NCBI RefSeq assembly: GCF_009674535.1
Contig: NZ_WKJK01000014.1
Coordinates: 62,001-126,000, forward strand
Length of the DNA stretch: 64,000 nucleotides
Source of the DNA: Duganella guangzhouensis
GTDB taxonomy: Bacteria > Pseudomonadota > Gammaproteobacteria > Burkholderiales > Burkholderiaceae_D
Reading direction: 5' to 3'
The notes under the pieces: generated by a model
What the model was told of the DNA's origin: nothing
The model's database searches: none
What the model saw: the letters and a program-made list of their open reading frames with translations, nothing else
Shown here: positions 1 to 8,364 of the stretch, piece after piece
Numbering within the stretch: the first letter of the stretch is position 1
Layout: each line of letters begins with the position of its first letter
Made by a program: the position numbers and the translations under genes

Positions 1-277
1 TGCGCTGGTTGCGCAGGTAGTCCAGCACTTGGGGGGTGTAGGGCAGCAGCGTGGCATCGATCGGCACCAGCGCCGCGATGCGTAACTTGGTGGCGGCCTT
101 GCCGTGTGCGAGCAGCCAGAACGGCACCAGCAAGGCCTGCCAGAAGTGGTGTTTGAGCAGCAGCAGAAATGACTCGAACAACAGGTCGGTATAGATCAGG
201 GTGCCGTCGCAGTCGACGCACAGCGGCATGGCCGCGAGGTCGACTGCGTGGGCGGGGGCGTTGGTGGCAGGTCGCAT
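1..277 (-). CDS. HAD/UbiA-type prenyltransferase, 5' end only
   Basis: The N-terminal ~92 residues read off the left edge of the window. Residues 19-24 read CVDCDGTL, which matches HAD motif I (DxDGT), and hydrophobic stretches follow. In the family, a HAD phosphatase-like domain is fused in front of a UbiA prenyltransferase domain that moves polyprenyl or phosphoribosyl-type groups at the membrane; only the HAD start is visible here, so the UbiA part is inferred. The chosen ATG is the first in frame; a second Met lies 16 codons later, just before the HAD motif. The gene lies 15 bp downstream of the polytopic membrane protein gene on the same strand, so they probably share a transcript. Confidence 0.6.
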   Translation of the reverse strand, partial: MRPATNAPAHAVDLAAMPLCVDCDGTLIYTDLLFESFLLLLKHHFWQALLVPFWLLAHGKAATKLRIAALVPIDATLLPYTPQVLDYLRNQR

Positions 278-292
278 GCGGGAGCTCGTGGT

Positions 293-1846
293 TTAATGCG
301 CAGGGGTAAAGGCGCGTGTGGCGGAGAGGGTGGTCTTGTCGTAGCGGCTCATAGTGGCGGCCTGGACATAGATCGGATAATCGGCCACCTCGGGCAGCGC
401 CAGCATCAGCGCCAGCGCATCCTGCGGCCACTGGAAGCGCTTGTCGGTCACGTACAGGCGACGCTGGCCGGCGCTGAGCAGCCAGGCATCGAACGGTCCC
501 AGCTTGACCGGCTGCAGGCGCAGCGCCGGATCGGCGGCCAGCAGCGCCGCCACCACGTATTCGCGGGTGTCGCCCATGAACACCAGGTGTTGCGGCGCGC
601 TGGCGGCCAGGCGCTGGGCCTCGGCGCGGAAGTTGGCTTGCACCGCCTGGTTGGCGCGCTGGTCGAGTGGGAACAGTCCCATCGGCACTTGCTGGGTGGC
701 GCGGCGCACGCCGCCGCTGTCGTAGGCCCACTGGTAGCGGCCGACCACCACCGGCCGCACCGCCTCGGCCAGTCCCTGGTTAAGCAGCACCAGCAGCAGG
801 CCCAGACCCAGCGCCCGCTGCAGGCTGCGCAACTGGTCGCGCCACAGCAGGCCGATCAGCATGAACAGCGCCAGCAGCGGAAACAGGAAGTGCCGCGCCG
901 GCTGCGGATTGGGCAGCCAGAACAGCAGCGAGGGCAGCAGCAGCACCGCCAGCGCCAGCAAGATCAGTCGTGGTGGTGGCGGCGACCGGTGGCGCGCCAG
1001 GCGCAGCGCGCCGACGCCGATGGCCGCGATGGTGCCGAGGCCGAGCACCATGACAAACACCACCAGGCCGCGGCCGACCCGGTCGAGGGCGACAAATTTG
1101 TTGACAAAGCCCATCAGCGAGCCGCCGGCGCCGCCATGGTCGCTGACATAGGGCCGTTGCAAGACCAGGAATAGCGCAAACGCCAGCACCGGCAGCAGCA
1201 GCGCCCAGCCCAGCTCGCGCCAGCAGGCGCGCAGCGGCGCGCCGCGCGCCGCCCAGTACAGCGCCGGCATGAAGGGCAGCGCCAGCGCGATGTCGCCGCG
1301 CAGCGTCAGACTGCCGACCAGGCTGATCAGCGCCGCCGCCAGATACAGCGCGCGCTGTGCCGGCGCTGGCTGGTCCAGGCACTGCAGCAACAGCCAGCTG
1401 GACAGGAAATACAGCGCGCAAGCGCCGATGAAGGGGTGGCCCGACGCCAGGAACGGCATCACCAGCGGCGAGAACAGGAAGGTCAGGCTGACGAACAGTG
1501 CTGCCGGGCCCGGCAGTACCCGGCTCAGCAGCAGGCTCAGGCCCAGCGCGAACAGCAGCGCAAAGCCGAGCCCGACGTAATTGATGACCAGGGTGACGTG
1601 ATCGGGCGAGCGCAGCTGCTCCGGCGGGATCAGCGCGTGCAGCAGTTCGTAAAAGCCAAAGCTGAACGGCATGCCGTACTGCAGCTCACCGGCGTTGGGC
1701 ACCCCGGTGACGGCGGCATACACGATGCCCATCACCATGCTGCCCATGTCCGGTTCGCCGAAGGTGAGCCGGTAACCATACACTGCGGTCAGGGCGGCGG
1801 AGGCCAGGGCCAGCGCGGCGATCCACCACAAATTTCTTTGTTTCAA
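293..1846 (-). CDS. Polytopic membrane protein, unknown function
   Basis: This 517-residue protein has about ten or more hydrophobic segments over residues 5-370 and a soluble C-terminal third (about 380-517). The layout resembles GT-C-type glycosyltransferases or other lipid-linked sugar membrane enzymes, but no diagnostic motif was recognised. It starts with MKQRNLWW followed by the first membrane segment. The downstream neighbour on the same strand is the HAD/UbiA-type gene, and such pairs are common in lipid-linked glycan modification. A partner role there is inference. A 29-bp inverted-repeat region lies upstream of its start and could be a regulatory site. Confidence 0.55.
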   Translation of the reverse strand: MKQRNLWWIAALALASAALTAVYGYRLTFGEPDMGSMVMGIVYAAVTGVPNAGELQYGMPFSFGFYELLHALIPPEQLRSPDHVTLVINYVGLGFALLFALGLSLLLSRVLPGPAALFVSLTFLFSPLVMPFLASGHPFIGACALYFLSSWLLLQCLDQPAPAQRALYLAAALISLVGSLTLRGDIALALPFMPALYWAARGAPLRACWRELGWALLLPVLAFALFLVLQRPYVSDHGGAGGSLMGFVNKFVALDRVGRGLVVFVMVLGLGTIAAIGVGALRLARHRSPPPPRLILLALAVLLLPSLLFWLPNPQPARHFLFPLLALFMLIGLLWRDQLRSLQRALGLGLLLVLLNQGLAEAVRPVVVGRYQWAYDSGGVRRATQQVPMGLFPLDQRANQAVQANFRAEAQRLAASAPQHLVFMGDTREYVVAALLAADPALRLQPVKLGPFDAWLLSAGQRRLYVTDKRFQWPQDALALMLALPEVADYPIYVQAATMSRYDKTTLSATRAFTPAH

Positions 1847-1906
1847 TTTCTACTCCCCGTATCAAGGCTGGTAGGACGCATTTGTTGCAGTGCGATGGCA
1901 GAATAC

Positions 1907-1935
1907 TACTATCAATTTCTACAACAATGATAGTA
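1907..1935. repeat. 8-bp inverted repeat upstream of membrane protein gene
   Basis: Arms TACTATCA (1907-1914) and TGATAGTA (1928-1935) are perfect complements separated by 13 bp, in an AT-rich 112-bp gap between two minus-strand genes. It could be an operator for the gene starting at 1846 or a weak terminator for the prepilin-like gene ending at 1959. No U-tract clearly follows on the minus strand. Confidence 0.4.
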
Positions 1936-1958
1936 AATTTTTACTGTTGCACGGCGTC

Positions 1959-2681
1959 TTATTTCAGCATGCCCGCGGCATTCATGCGCTGATACAGGCG
2001 GCGCACGTCCACGGCCAGCACCAGGTCGTCAAATTCGCCGCCGGCGGCGCGGGGATCGTCGGTCGCGGCGCGGCTGAGGAAGTCGGCGCCCTGATTATTG
2101 TTGTACTGTTCGTCGCTGTTGGCCAGCCCGTCGTTGCCTTGCGCGATGCCGTAGACGCTGGTGCCCAGATTGCGGCCGCTGGACAGCAGCAGGGCGGCGG
2201 CGCACGGGGTGTCGACGCTGCAGTGCTCCTGGCCGGACTGCGGCACGACCGCGCCGCGGCGGTCACGGCCCAGCAGGCGGCGGTCGGCCACGGCCAGCAC
2301 CGCCGTCACCGGGCTGGTGGTCATCGCGGGCGCCACGCTGTAACGCAGCAATTTCCCCCAGGCATCGCCTGCGGGCAGGCCCAGCGTCACCCACGGCAGA
2401 TAGCCGCTGCAGGCGGCACCGTCGCTGCAAGCCTGCGCCGCTTCCTGGCCGTCCAGCGCCGACAGCGCCGGGCGCGGTAGCCGGCCATATTGCGCGGCAA
2501 ACCCCAGCAGCGCCTCGCGCGCTTCGGCCAGCTGGGTCAGCGTCTGCTGCCGACGTTGCAGCTGGTTCGAGCGCTGGCCATAGGCCGCCATCAGCAGGCC
2601 GGCGCCGGCCAGGCCGAGCAACAGCAGCAGCAAGATTAAAGCGGCACCGCGCTGATCGCGGCGGCGGGCTGGGCGCGCCAT
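1959..2681 (-). CDS. Orphan prepilin/pseudopilin-like protein
   Basis: A 240-residue protein. A basic N-terminus (RRRDQRG) is followed by a ~20-residue hydrophobic helix (AALILLLLLLGLAGAGLLMA), like a type IV prepilin or minor pseudopilin of the GspK/PilX kind. The usual Glu at +5 after the cleavage Gly is absent (Gly-Ala-Ala-Leu-Ile), as in some GspK proteins. The body has Cys residues near 92, 97, 163 and 168 that may form disulphides. The start at 2681 is supported by AGGAGA six bases upstream; the reading frame continues far upstream but only as antisense of uup. The role is unknown; assembly by a type IV pilus or type II machine elsewhere is possible. Confidence 0.55.
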   Translation of the reverse strand: MARPARRRDQRGAALILLLLLLGLAGAGLLMAAYGQRSNQLQRRQQTLTQLAEAREALLGFAAQYGRLPRPALSALDGQEAAQACSDGAACSGYLPWVTLGLPAGDAWGKLLRYSVAPAMTTSPVTAVLAVADRRLLGRDRRGAVVPQSGQEHCSVDTPCAAALLLSSGRNLGTSVYGIAQGNDGLANSDEQYNNNQGADFLSRAATDDPRAAGGEFDDLVLAVDVRRLYQRMNAAGMLK

Positions 2682-2770
2682 GATTCTCCTGTCGGTAAGC
2701 CAGCTTGGACACCGGCATTGCCCCGATGCTAGCCGATCGCCCAGGAAAAGGCCAGTCGGGCATCCAGTCC

Positions 2771-2800
2771 TTGGTGGCACACAGGGCTTGTCGGTACAAT
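2771..2800 (+). promoter_or_regulatory. Putative sigma-70 promoter of uup
   Basis: TTGGTG (2771-2776) and TACAAT (2795-2800) are separated by 18 bp, 52 bp upstream of the uup ATG. Predicted by eye only. Confidence 0.5.
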
Positions 2801-2852
2801 AGAGGTTTCCACCTGTGGTGCGCCCGCCGGGCGCCATTTCCCTTCCAATTCT

Positions 2853-4760
2853 ATGGCAGTCATTTCCCTCTCCTCTGCGCAGCTGGCGTTCGGCCACGTG
2901 GCCTTGCTGGACCACGCGGAATTTTCGCTGGAGGCCGGCGAGCGCGTGGGCCTGATCGGCCGCAACGGCACCGGCAAATCGTCGCTGCTGAAAATCCTGT
3001 CCGGCCAGTTCAAACTGGATGATGGCCTGCTGGTGATGCAGCAAAACCTGAATATCGTCTATGTCGAGCAGGAGCCGGTGTTCGCGCCCGACATGACGGT
3101 GTACGACGCGGTGGCCAGCGGCCTGGGCGAACTGCCGGCGCTGCTGAAGGAATACGATGGCTTGACCGCGAGTTTCGGTCAGGGCGACGATGACGCGCTG
3201 ATGGCGCGCATGCACGATATCCAGCAGGTGCTGGATAGCGCCGATGGCTGGAATCTGGCCAACAAGGTCGAGACCGTGCTCGGGCGCTTGAACCTGCCGG
3301 GCGATTTGCCGATGCGGGCCTTGTCGGGCGGCATGCAAAAGCGGGTGGCGCTGGGGCGCGCGCTGGTGTCGGCGCCCGACGTGCTGCTGCTGGACGAGCC
3401 GACCAACCATCTGGATTTCAGCGCGATCGTGTGGTTGGAGGGCTTGCTGCGCGATTTCCGTGGCAGCGTGCTGTTGATTACCCACGACCGCAGCTTCCTC
3501 GACAATGTGGCCACCCGCATCATCGAGCTGGACCGTGGTCAATTGCTGTCCTATCCCGGCAATTTTGCCGCGTATCAGGTCCGCAAGGCCGAGCAGTTGG
3601 CGGTCGAGGCGGTGGAAAATGCCAAGTTCGACAAGGTGCTGGCGCAGGAAGAGGTGTGGATCCGCAAGGGCGTCGAGGCACGCCGTACCCGCAACGAGGG
3701 CCGGGTGCGGCGGCTTGAGCGCTTGCGCGAGCAGCGCGTCGCGCGCCGCGATCAGCAGGGTCAGGTGCGGCTGGAAGTGGCCACCGGCGAGCGCTCGGGC
3801 AAGATCGTGGCGGAACTGGAGCAGGTCAGCAAGTCGTATGGCGAGCGCGCCATCGTCAGCGACTTCAGCGCCACCCTGCTGCGCGGCGACAAGATCGGTT
3901 TGATCGGCCCGAATGGCGCCGGCAAGACCACGCTGCTCAAGCTGATCCTGGGCGAGCTGGCGCCGGACAGCGGCAGCGCGCGCCTGGGCACCAAGCTGCA
4001 GGTGGCGTATTTCGACCAGATGCGGGCCCAACTCAATGAGTCGGCCAGCCTGGCCGACACCATTTCGCCCGGCAGCGACTGGGTCGAGATCAATGGCCAG
4101 AAAAAGCATGTGATGAGTTATCTGGGCGACTTCCTGTTTGCGCCCGAGCGCGCGCGCTCGCCGGTCAAGTCCTTGTCCGGCGGCGAGCGCAACCGGCTGT
4201 TGCTGGCGCGTCTGTTCGCCAAGCCGGCCAATTGCCTGGTGCTGGACGAGCCCACCAACGACCTCGATATCGAAACCCTGGAACTGCTGGAAGAATTGCT
4301 GGAGGAGTACACCGGCACCGTATTCCTGGTCAGCCACGACCGTACCTTCCTGGATAACGTGGTGACCCAGGTCATCGTGGCCGAGGGCGATGGCCAGTGG
4401 CGCGAATTCGTCGGCGGTTACAGTGACTGGGAGCGGGTGCGGGCGACGGCGCCGCTGGCGTCACCCAAGGCCGCGCCCAAGGTGGCGGCGGCCGCGGCGG
4501 CGGTGTCCAAGCCCGAGCCGTCGCCCAAGGCGCGCAAGCTGAGTTTCAAGGAACAGCGCGAGCTGGACGAGTTGCCGCAGCGGATAGCCGCGCTGGAAGA
4601 CGAGCAGAGCGCGCTGACGGTGCAACTGTCCGACCCCGACTTCTACAAAAAACAGGCGGCCGAGGCGCGTCGCGTGCATGACCGGATCGCGGCGATCGAG
4701 CAGGAATTGCTGGCGGTGCTGGAGCGTTGGGAGCAGATCGAGGCGCGCGCGGGCGGCTGA
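2853..4760 (+). CDS. uup: ABC-F family ATPase Uup
   Basis: A 635-residue cytosolic protein with two ABC ATPase domains and no membrane segments. Walker A sequences are GRNGTGKS (residues 36-43) and GPNGAGKT (about 351-358). Signature motifs are LSGGMQKR and LSGGERNR, and Walker B motifs VLLLDEPTNHLD and CLVLDEPTNDLD. The interdomain linker is arginine-rich, and the C-terminal 90 residues after an Ala/Pro hinge form a charged coiled coil, as in Uup. Uup proteins act on ribosomes or DNA branch structures and affect transposon excision and replication in E. coli. The gene is divergent from the prepilin-like gene and has its own promoter. Confidence 0.92.
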   Translation: MAVISLSSAQLAFGHVALLDHAEFSLEAGERVGLIGRNGTGKSSLLKILSGQFKLDDGLLVMQQNLNIVYVEQEPVFAPDMTVYDAVASGLGELPALLKEYDGLTASFGQGDDDALMARMHDIQQVLDSADGWNLANKVETVLGRLNLPGDLPMRALSGGMQKRVALGRALVSAPDVLLLDEPTNHLDFSAIVWLEGLLRDFRGSVLLITHDRSFLDNVATRIIELDRGQLLSYPGNFAAYQVRKAEQLAVEAVENAKFDKVLAQEEVWIRKGVEARRTRNEGRVRRLERLREQRVARRDQQGQVRLEVATGERSGKIVAELEQVSKSYGERAIVSDFSATLLRGDKIGLIGPNGAGKTTLLKLILGELAPDSGSARLGTKLQVAYFDQMRAQLNESASLADTISPGSDWVEINGQKKHVMSYLGDFLFAPERARSPVKSLSGGERNRLLLARLFAKPANCLVLDEPTNDLDIETLELLEELLEEYTGTVFLVSHDRTFLDNVVTQVIVAEGDGQWREFVGGYSDWERVRATAPLASPKAAPKVAAAAAAVSKPEPSPKARKLSFKEQRELDELPQRIAALEDEQSALTVQLSDPDFYKKQAAEARRVHDRIAAIEQELLAVLERWEQIEARAGG

Positions 4761-4783
4761 TTGCGCACTGCAGCAAAAGACAC

Positions 4784-4812
4784 TTGCGGCTCGCAACCGT
4801 TGTGATTAGAAT
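4784..4812 (+). promoter_or_regulatory. Putative sigma-70 promoter of the EPS/exosortase locus
   Basis: TTGCGG (4784-4789) and TAGAAT (4807-4812) have an ideal 17-bp spacing and end 30 bp before the ATG of the CAAX-protease homologue. This is a good candidate for the first promoter of the locus. Confidence 0.55.
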
Positions 4813-4842
4813 CGTAGCGTTTATTAACCTGACGACAAGAGA

Positions 4843-5517
4843 ATGCGAGCCAGTCTGATGCCGCCTCACGCCTGGCCGCGCATAGCGCCGTTTGCTGCTT
4901 ACATGGCGTTTGTGGTGCTGGCGGACCTGTTGGCGCGCGCCGGCTGGGCGGCGCCATCGTTGTTGTGGCTGTATCCGCTCAAAATTGCCGCCGTGGTGGT
5001 GCTGTTGCTGTGCTATCGGCGCCATTATGCCGAGCTGGCGGCGGGGCGCCCGCGCTGGCGTGAGTTATGGCTGGCATTGGCCGCTGGCGTGCTGGTACTG
5101 GTGTTGTGGCTGCATCTGGATGCGGACTGGATGGTGATGGGGACGTCGCCAGGCTACCAACCGCTGGAGCAGGGACGCCTGCATTGGCCCTTGCTGCTGG
5201 TGCGGCTGGCCGGCGGAGTGCTGGTGGTGCCACTGATGGAAGAGCTGTTCTGGCGCTCGTTTCTGCTGCGCTGGATCAGCGCGCCGGATTTTCTGGCGCA
5301 GTCACCCGCCGCAGTGACGCTGCGCGCCTTTGTTGTGGCAGCGCTACTGTTTGGTGTCGAGCATCAGTTATGGCTGGCCGGCGTGGTGGCGGGGGCGGTT
5401 TACTCTGGTCTGTACATGTACAGCCGTAATCTGTGGACGCCGATCCTGGCCCATGCGATTACTAACGGTGGGCTGGGGCTATGGATAATTGCGACTGGGA
5501 ACTGGACTTACTGGTAA
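4843..5517 (+). CDS. Exosortase-associated CAAX protease (CPBP) homologue
   Basis: A 224-residue polytopic membrane protein. It carries the CPBP/ABI intramembrane protease motifs: EE with R at EELFWR (Glu133, Glu134, Arg138), a second-motif His in GVEHQLW (His174) and a third in AHAITN (His204). The family (a CAAX prenyl protease-related group) is repeatedly found next to XrtB-type exosortase and EPS genes and is thought to be an inner-membrane metalloprotease or glutamic protease; its substrate is unknown. The ATG at 4843 follows a weak AAGAGA; an internal ATG five codons later is an alternative. It opens the EPS locus, 42 bp before epsL. Confidence 0.75.
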   Translation: MRASLMPPHAWPRIAPFAAYMAFVVLADLLARAGWAAPSLLWLYPLKIAAVVVLLLCYRRHYAELAAGRPRWRELWLALAAGVLVLVLWLHLDADWMVMGTSPGYQPLEQGRLHWPLLLVRLAGGVLVVPLMEELFWRSFLLRWISAPDFLAQSPAAVTLRAFVVAALLFGVEHQLWLAGVVAGAVYSGLYMYSRNLWTPILAHAITNGGLGLWIIATGNWTYW

Positions 5518-5559
5518 TATTGTCAAATATTTCGCAGATTAAACTAAAGACATACAACA

Positions 5560-6786
5560 ATGTTGATTTTTATGCCAGAAAATAAAAGGCTAACACAGCG
5601 CGCGCCGCGGGCGCGCGGTCCGGTCTTGGCGCTGCTGGGTGGGCTGATTAGCTTGCCGTGTCATGCCGCGCTCAGCGATACCTTCCAGCCCTACGTCTCG
5701 GCGGCTTATGCGTATGACGACAACTTGCTGCGCTTGCCTGAAAACTCGGTTTACGGGCCGGTCCAGAGCGATACCATTCGCTCGGTCATCGCCGGGCTGT
5801 CGTTTGAGCGTCCGGTCGGGCGGCAAGTCTTCAGTGGCTCGGTGCAGGCCAGCAAAGTGTCGTTCAACCACTTTAGCCAGCTGGACTATACGGGAAAAGA
5901 TGCTAGCTTGCAATGGCAGTGGCAGTTGGGCAATCGTTTGTCGGGCACGGCCGGTGCCAGTTATTCGGAAACCCTGGTGCCGTTCACCGATTACCACAGC
6001 GCCGACCAGAACTTGCGTACCCGCCGTGGCGACTATGTCAGCGGGGCCTGGCGTTTCCTGTCGGATTGGCAGGTGCGCGGGCGCTATAGCAAGGACCGCT
6101 TTAGTTACGACCTGCAATCGCAGCGCTCGCTGGACCGGGATGAGACCAACGGTGTGATCGGGGTCGACTATCTGGGCAGCAACGGCAGCAGTGTCGGTCT
6201 GCAGTTTACGCGCCAGAAGGGCGATTATCCTCACCCGGTGGTGTTGTTGGGTTATTCCTTCGATCCCAGCTATACCCAGGATCAGGTGCAGCTGAAGGTG
6301 CTGTGGAATCTGGGGGCGACCCAGCTGGAGTTCCTGGGCGGCCACGCGCGCCGTTCACACCAGGTGCTGGCCGAGCGCGACGCCAGCGGCAGCAACGGCC
6401 GTGCCACGGCTAACTGGGCGGCGCTGGGCGCGCTCAGCTTCAACGCCAGCCTGTGGCGTGAATTCTCCGCGTTCGAGGGCGGTACCGTCAGCTATTCGCT
6501 GAACAAGGGCGCCAGCGTCGGCGCGACCTGGGTGCCGACCGCCAAAATCAAGACCGAGCTCAAGTATCGTCACGAGCGGCGCGAATTCCCGGGGCTGGTG
6601 TCCGGCGCCAGCGTGCTCGATGGCAGCGACTTGACCCGTGGCGCCGTGGCCAGCGTGCAATATTCGCCGCGCAATAATATGCAGCTGACGCTGTCGGCCA
6701 CGCACGATACGCGTAGCGCCACCAGTGGCATCAGCAGTGCCTACCGGGCCAATGGGGCGTCGCTTAGCGCGACCGTCCAGTTCTAA
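5560..6786 (+). CDS. epsL: EpsL-like outer-membrane beta-barrel for EPS export
   Basis: A 408-residue protein with a signal peptide (hydrophobic LALLGGLISLPCHA, cleavage before LSDTF). The rest is a long series of alternating-polarity strands rich in Tyr, Ser, Arg and Gly that ends in ATVQF, the terminal-aromatic signature of an outer-membrane barrel. Length and position match EpsL of the exosortase-B EPS operons, an outer-membrane protein needed for polysaccharide biosynthesis or export. ATG at 5560; an internal Met five codons in is an alternative. It is followed by the initiating sugar transferase after 11 bp. Confidence 0.75.
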   Translation: MLIFMPENKRLTQRAPRARGPVLALLGGLISLPCHAALSDTFQPYVSAAYAYDDNLLRLPENSVYGPVQSDTIRSVIAGLSFERPVGRQVFSGSVQASKVSFNHFSQLDYTGKDASLQWQWQLGNRLSGTAGASYSETLVPFTDYHSADQNLRTRRGDYVSGAWRFLSDWQVRGRYSKDRFSYDLQSQRSLDRDETNGVIGVDYLGSNGSSVGLQFTRQKGDYPHPVVLLGYSFDPSYTQDQVQLKVLWNLGATQLEFLGGHARRSHQVLAERDASGSNGRATANWAALGALSFNASLWREFSAFEGGTVSYSLNKGASVGATWVPTAKIKTELKYRHERREFPGLVSGASVLDGSDLTRGAVASVQYSPRNNMQLTLSATHDTRSATSGISSAYRANGASLSATVQF

Positions 6787-6797
6787 GGCGGCGCCGC

Positions 6798-8180
6798 ATG
6801 ACAGTTAATGACCTTCCGCTGATTTCGTTTTTTCAACGCGTGTTCGATCCGCTGGTGATCATGGGCATGCTGTACGTGGTGACCTTGTTGAGCGGTTATC
6901 CGTTCAACGGTTACACGCTGGTGTTGACGATACTGGCCTTCTTCATCTCCAACGAGGTATATCAGAACCTTGATCCCTACCGCACCTGGCGCAGCGGCCG
7001 CATGGGGGCGTATGTGGCCGACGTCATCATGGGGTGGGTGCTGACCGTCGGACTGCTGGTGGGGCTGGGCTGGATCAGTGGTCTGAGCGCGCATTTCCAT
7101 GGCGACGTGATCCTGGTCTGGTTCATTACTACCCCGATCGTGCTGTTGACCACGCACATGGCGGTGCGCCGCCTGGGTGGCGGGCCGAACAAGGGACGCG
7201 AGGTGCGCTCGGTGGTGATTGTCGGCGCCAACGATCTGGGGCTGCGCTTTGCCGCCAAGATCGAGCACAGTCCGCACTTGCTGTTGTCGATCAGTGGCTT
7301 TTTCGACGACCGCGCGGAAGACCGGCGGCCAGCGCAACTGGCGCATCCGATGCTGGGCAAGATGAGCGACATCGCCGCTTATGTGCGCGAGCACCACGTC
7401 AAGATGATTTTCATCAGCCAGCCGATTTCGGCGCAGCCACGCATCCGCGCCTTGCTGGACGAGTTGCAGGATACCACCGCCTCGGTGTACTTCCTGCCGG
7501 ATATCTATGTGTTTGACTTGATGCAGGCGCGTTTTGACACCGTGTGCGGCATGCCGGTGGTGGCGATCTGCGAGTCGCCATTTACTGGCATGAACGCGAT
7601 GGTCAAGCGCGTCAGCGACATTGTGATGGCGCTGATCATCCAGATCATGCTGCTGCCGATCATGCTGGCGATTGCCCTCGCGGTCAAACTCAGCTCGCCG
7701 GGGCCGGTGATTTTCCGTCAGCGCCGTTATGGTCTGTACGGCGAGCAGATCATTGTTTACAAGTTCCGCTCGATGACGGTGGCCGAGGATGGCGCCAAGG
7801 TGGTGCAGGCTACCAAAAATGACCAGCGGGTAACCCGGGTCGGCGCCTTCCTGCGCCGCAGTTCGCTGGATGAGCTGCCGCAGTTTATCAATGTGCTGCA
7901 GGGGCGCATGAGTATCGTCGGCCCGCGCCCGCACGCGGTGGCGCACAACGAGCAATATCGCAAGTTGATCAAGGGTTATATGCTGCGTCACAAGGTCAAG
8001 CCCGGCATCACCGGCTGGGCCCAGGTGAATGGCTTGCGCGGCGAGACCGAGACGCTGGACAAGATGGAGGCGCGGGTGCGCTACGACCTCGATTACCTGC
8101 GCAACTGGTCGCTGTGGATGGATGTGTGGATTGTATTGCGTACGGTTAAGGTGGTTTTAAGCCGCGAAAACGCGCACTGA
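6798..8180 (+). CDS. Undecaprenyl-phosphate glucose phosphotransferase (WcaJ-like)
   Basis: A 460-residue initiating enzyme that transfers hexose-1-phosphate from a UDP-sugar to undecaprenyl phosphate at the inner membrane. Residues 1-110 hold four or so membrane segments; 125-250 form a Rossmann-like CoA-binding type domain (VVIVGANDLGLRFA). After residue 265 comes the bacterial sugar transferase domain, with KRVSDIVMAL, FRQRRYG, YKFRSM, RRSSLDELPQ, GPRPHA and the C-terminal KPGITGWAQV motif. The length matches the WcaJ/EPS sugar transferase family. Glucose is the family default and is inferred; galactose cannot be excluded. It sits between epsL and the promoter that precedes epsD. Confidence 0.85.
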   Translation: MTVNDLPLISFFQRVFDPLVIMGMLYVVTLLSGYPFNGYTLVLTILAFFISNEVYQNLDPYRTWRSGRMGAYVADVIMGWVLTVGLLVGLGWISGLSAHFHGDVILVWFITTPIVLLTTHMAVRRLGGGPNKGREVRSVVIVGANDLGLRFAAKIEHSPHLLLSISGFFDDRAEDRRPAQLAHPMLGKMSDIAAYVREHHVKMIFISQPISAQPRIRALLDELQDTTASVYFLPDIYVFDLMQARFDTVCGMPVVAICESPFTGMNAMVKRVSDIVMALIIQIMLLPIMLAIALAVKLSSPGPVIFRQRRYGLYGEQIIVYKFRSMTVAEDGAKVVQATKNDQRVTRVGAFLRRSSLDELPQFINVLQGRMSIVGPRPHAVAHNEQYRKLIKGYMLRHKVKPGITGWAQVNGLRGETETLDKMEARVRYDLDYLRNWSLWMDVWIVLRTVKVVLSRENAH

Positions 8181-8213
8181 TTTATTGTACTTTTTACACG
8201 CTGCTTTACTTTA

Positions 8214-8242
8214 TTGACAATTCGCAGCTTGCCTAGCATACT
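8214..8242 (+). promoter_or_regulatory. Putative strong sigma-70 promoter upstream of epsD
   Basis: A consensus TTGACA (8214-8219) and CATACT (8237-8242) with a 17-bp spacer lie in the 184-bp AT-rich gap before epsD. It would start a second transcript covering epsDEFG, xrtB and the glycosyltransferases. Confidence 0.6.
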
Positions 8243-8364
8243 ACGTAGCGGGCTGCATAAGTCAGTAGTTTTGTTACTTTTTTTACGCATGTTGTGCAAC
8301 CCTTTCCCGTCTATGCCACGCTGGCCTGATGCGTGGTGCCAGTGTGCGGGGCGCTTTTAAAGGA

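Noticed and set aside
2682..4337. N-terminal extension of the prepilin-like gene across uup
   Set aside because: The extended part is antisense to uup and lacks any ribosome site, whereas ATG 2681 has AGGAGA and begins a prepilin-type leader.
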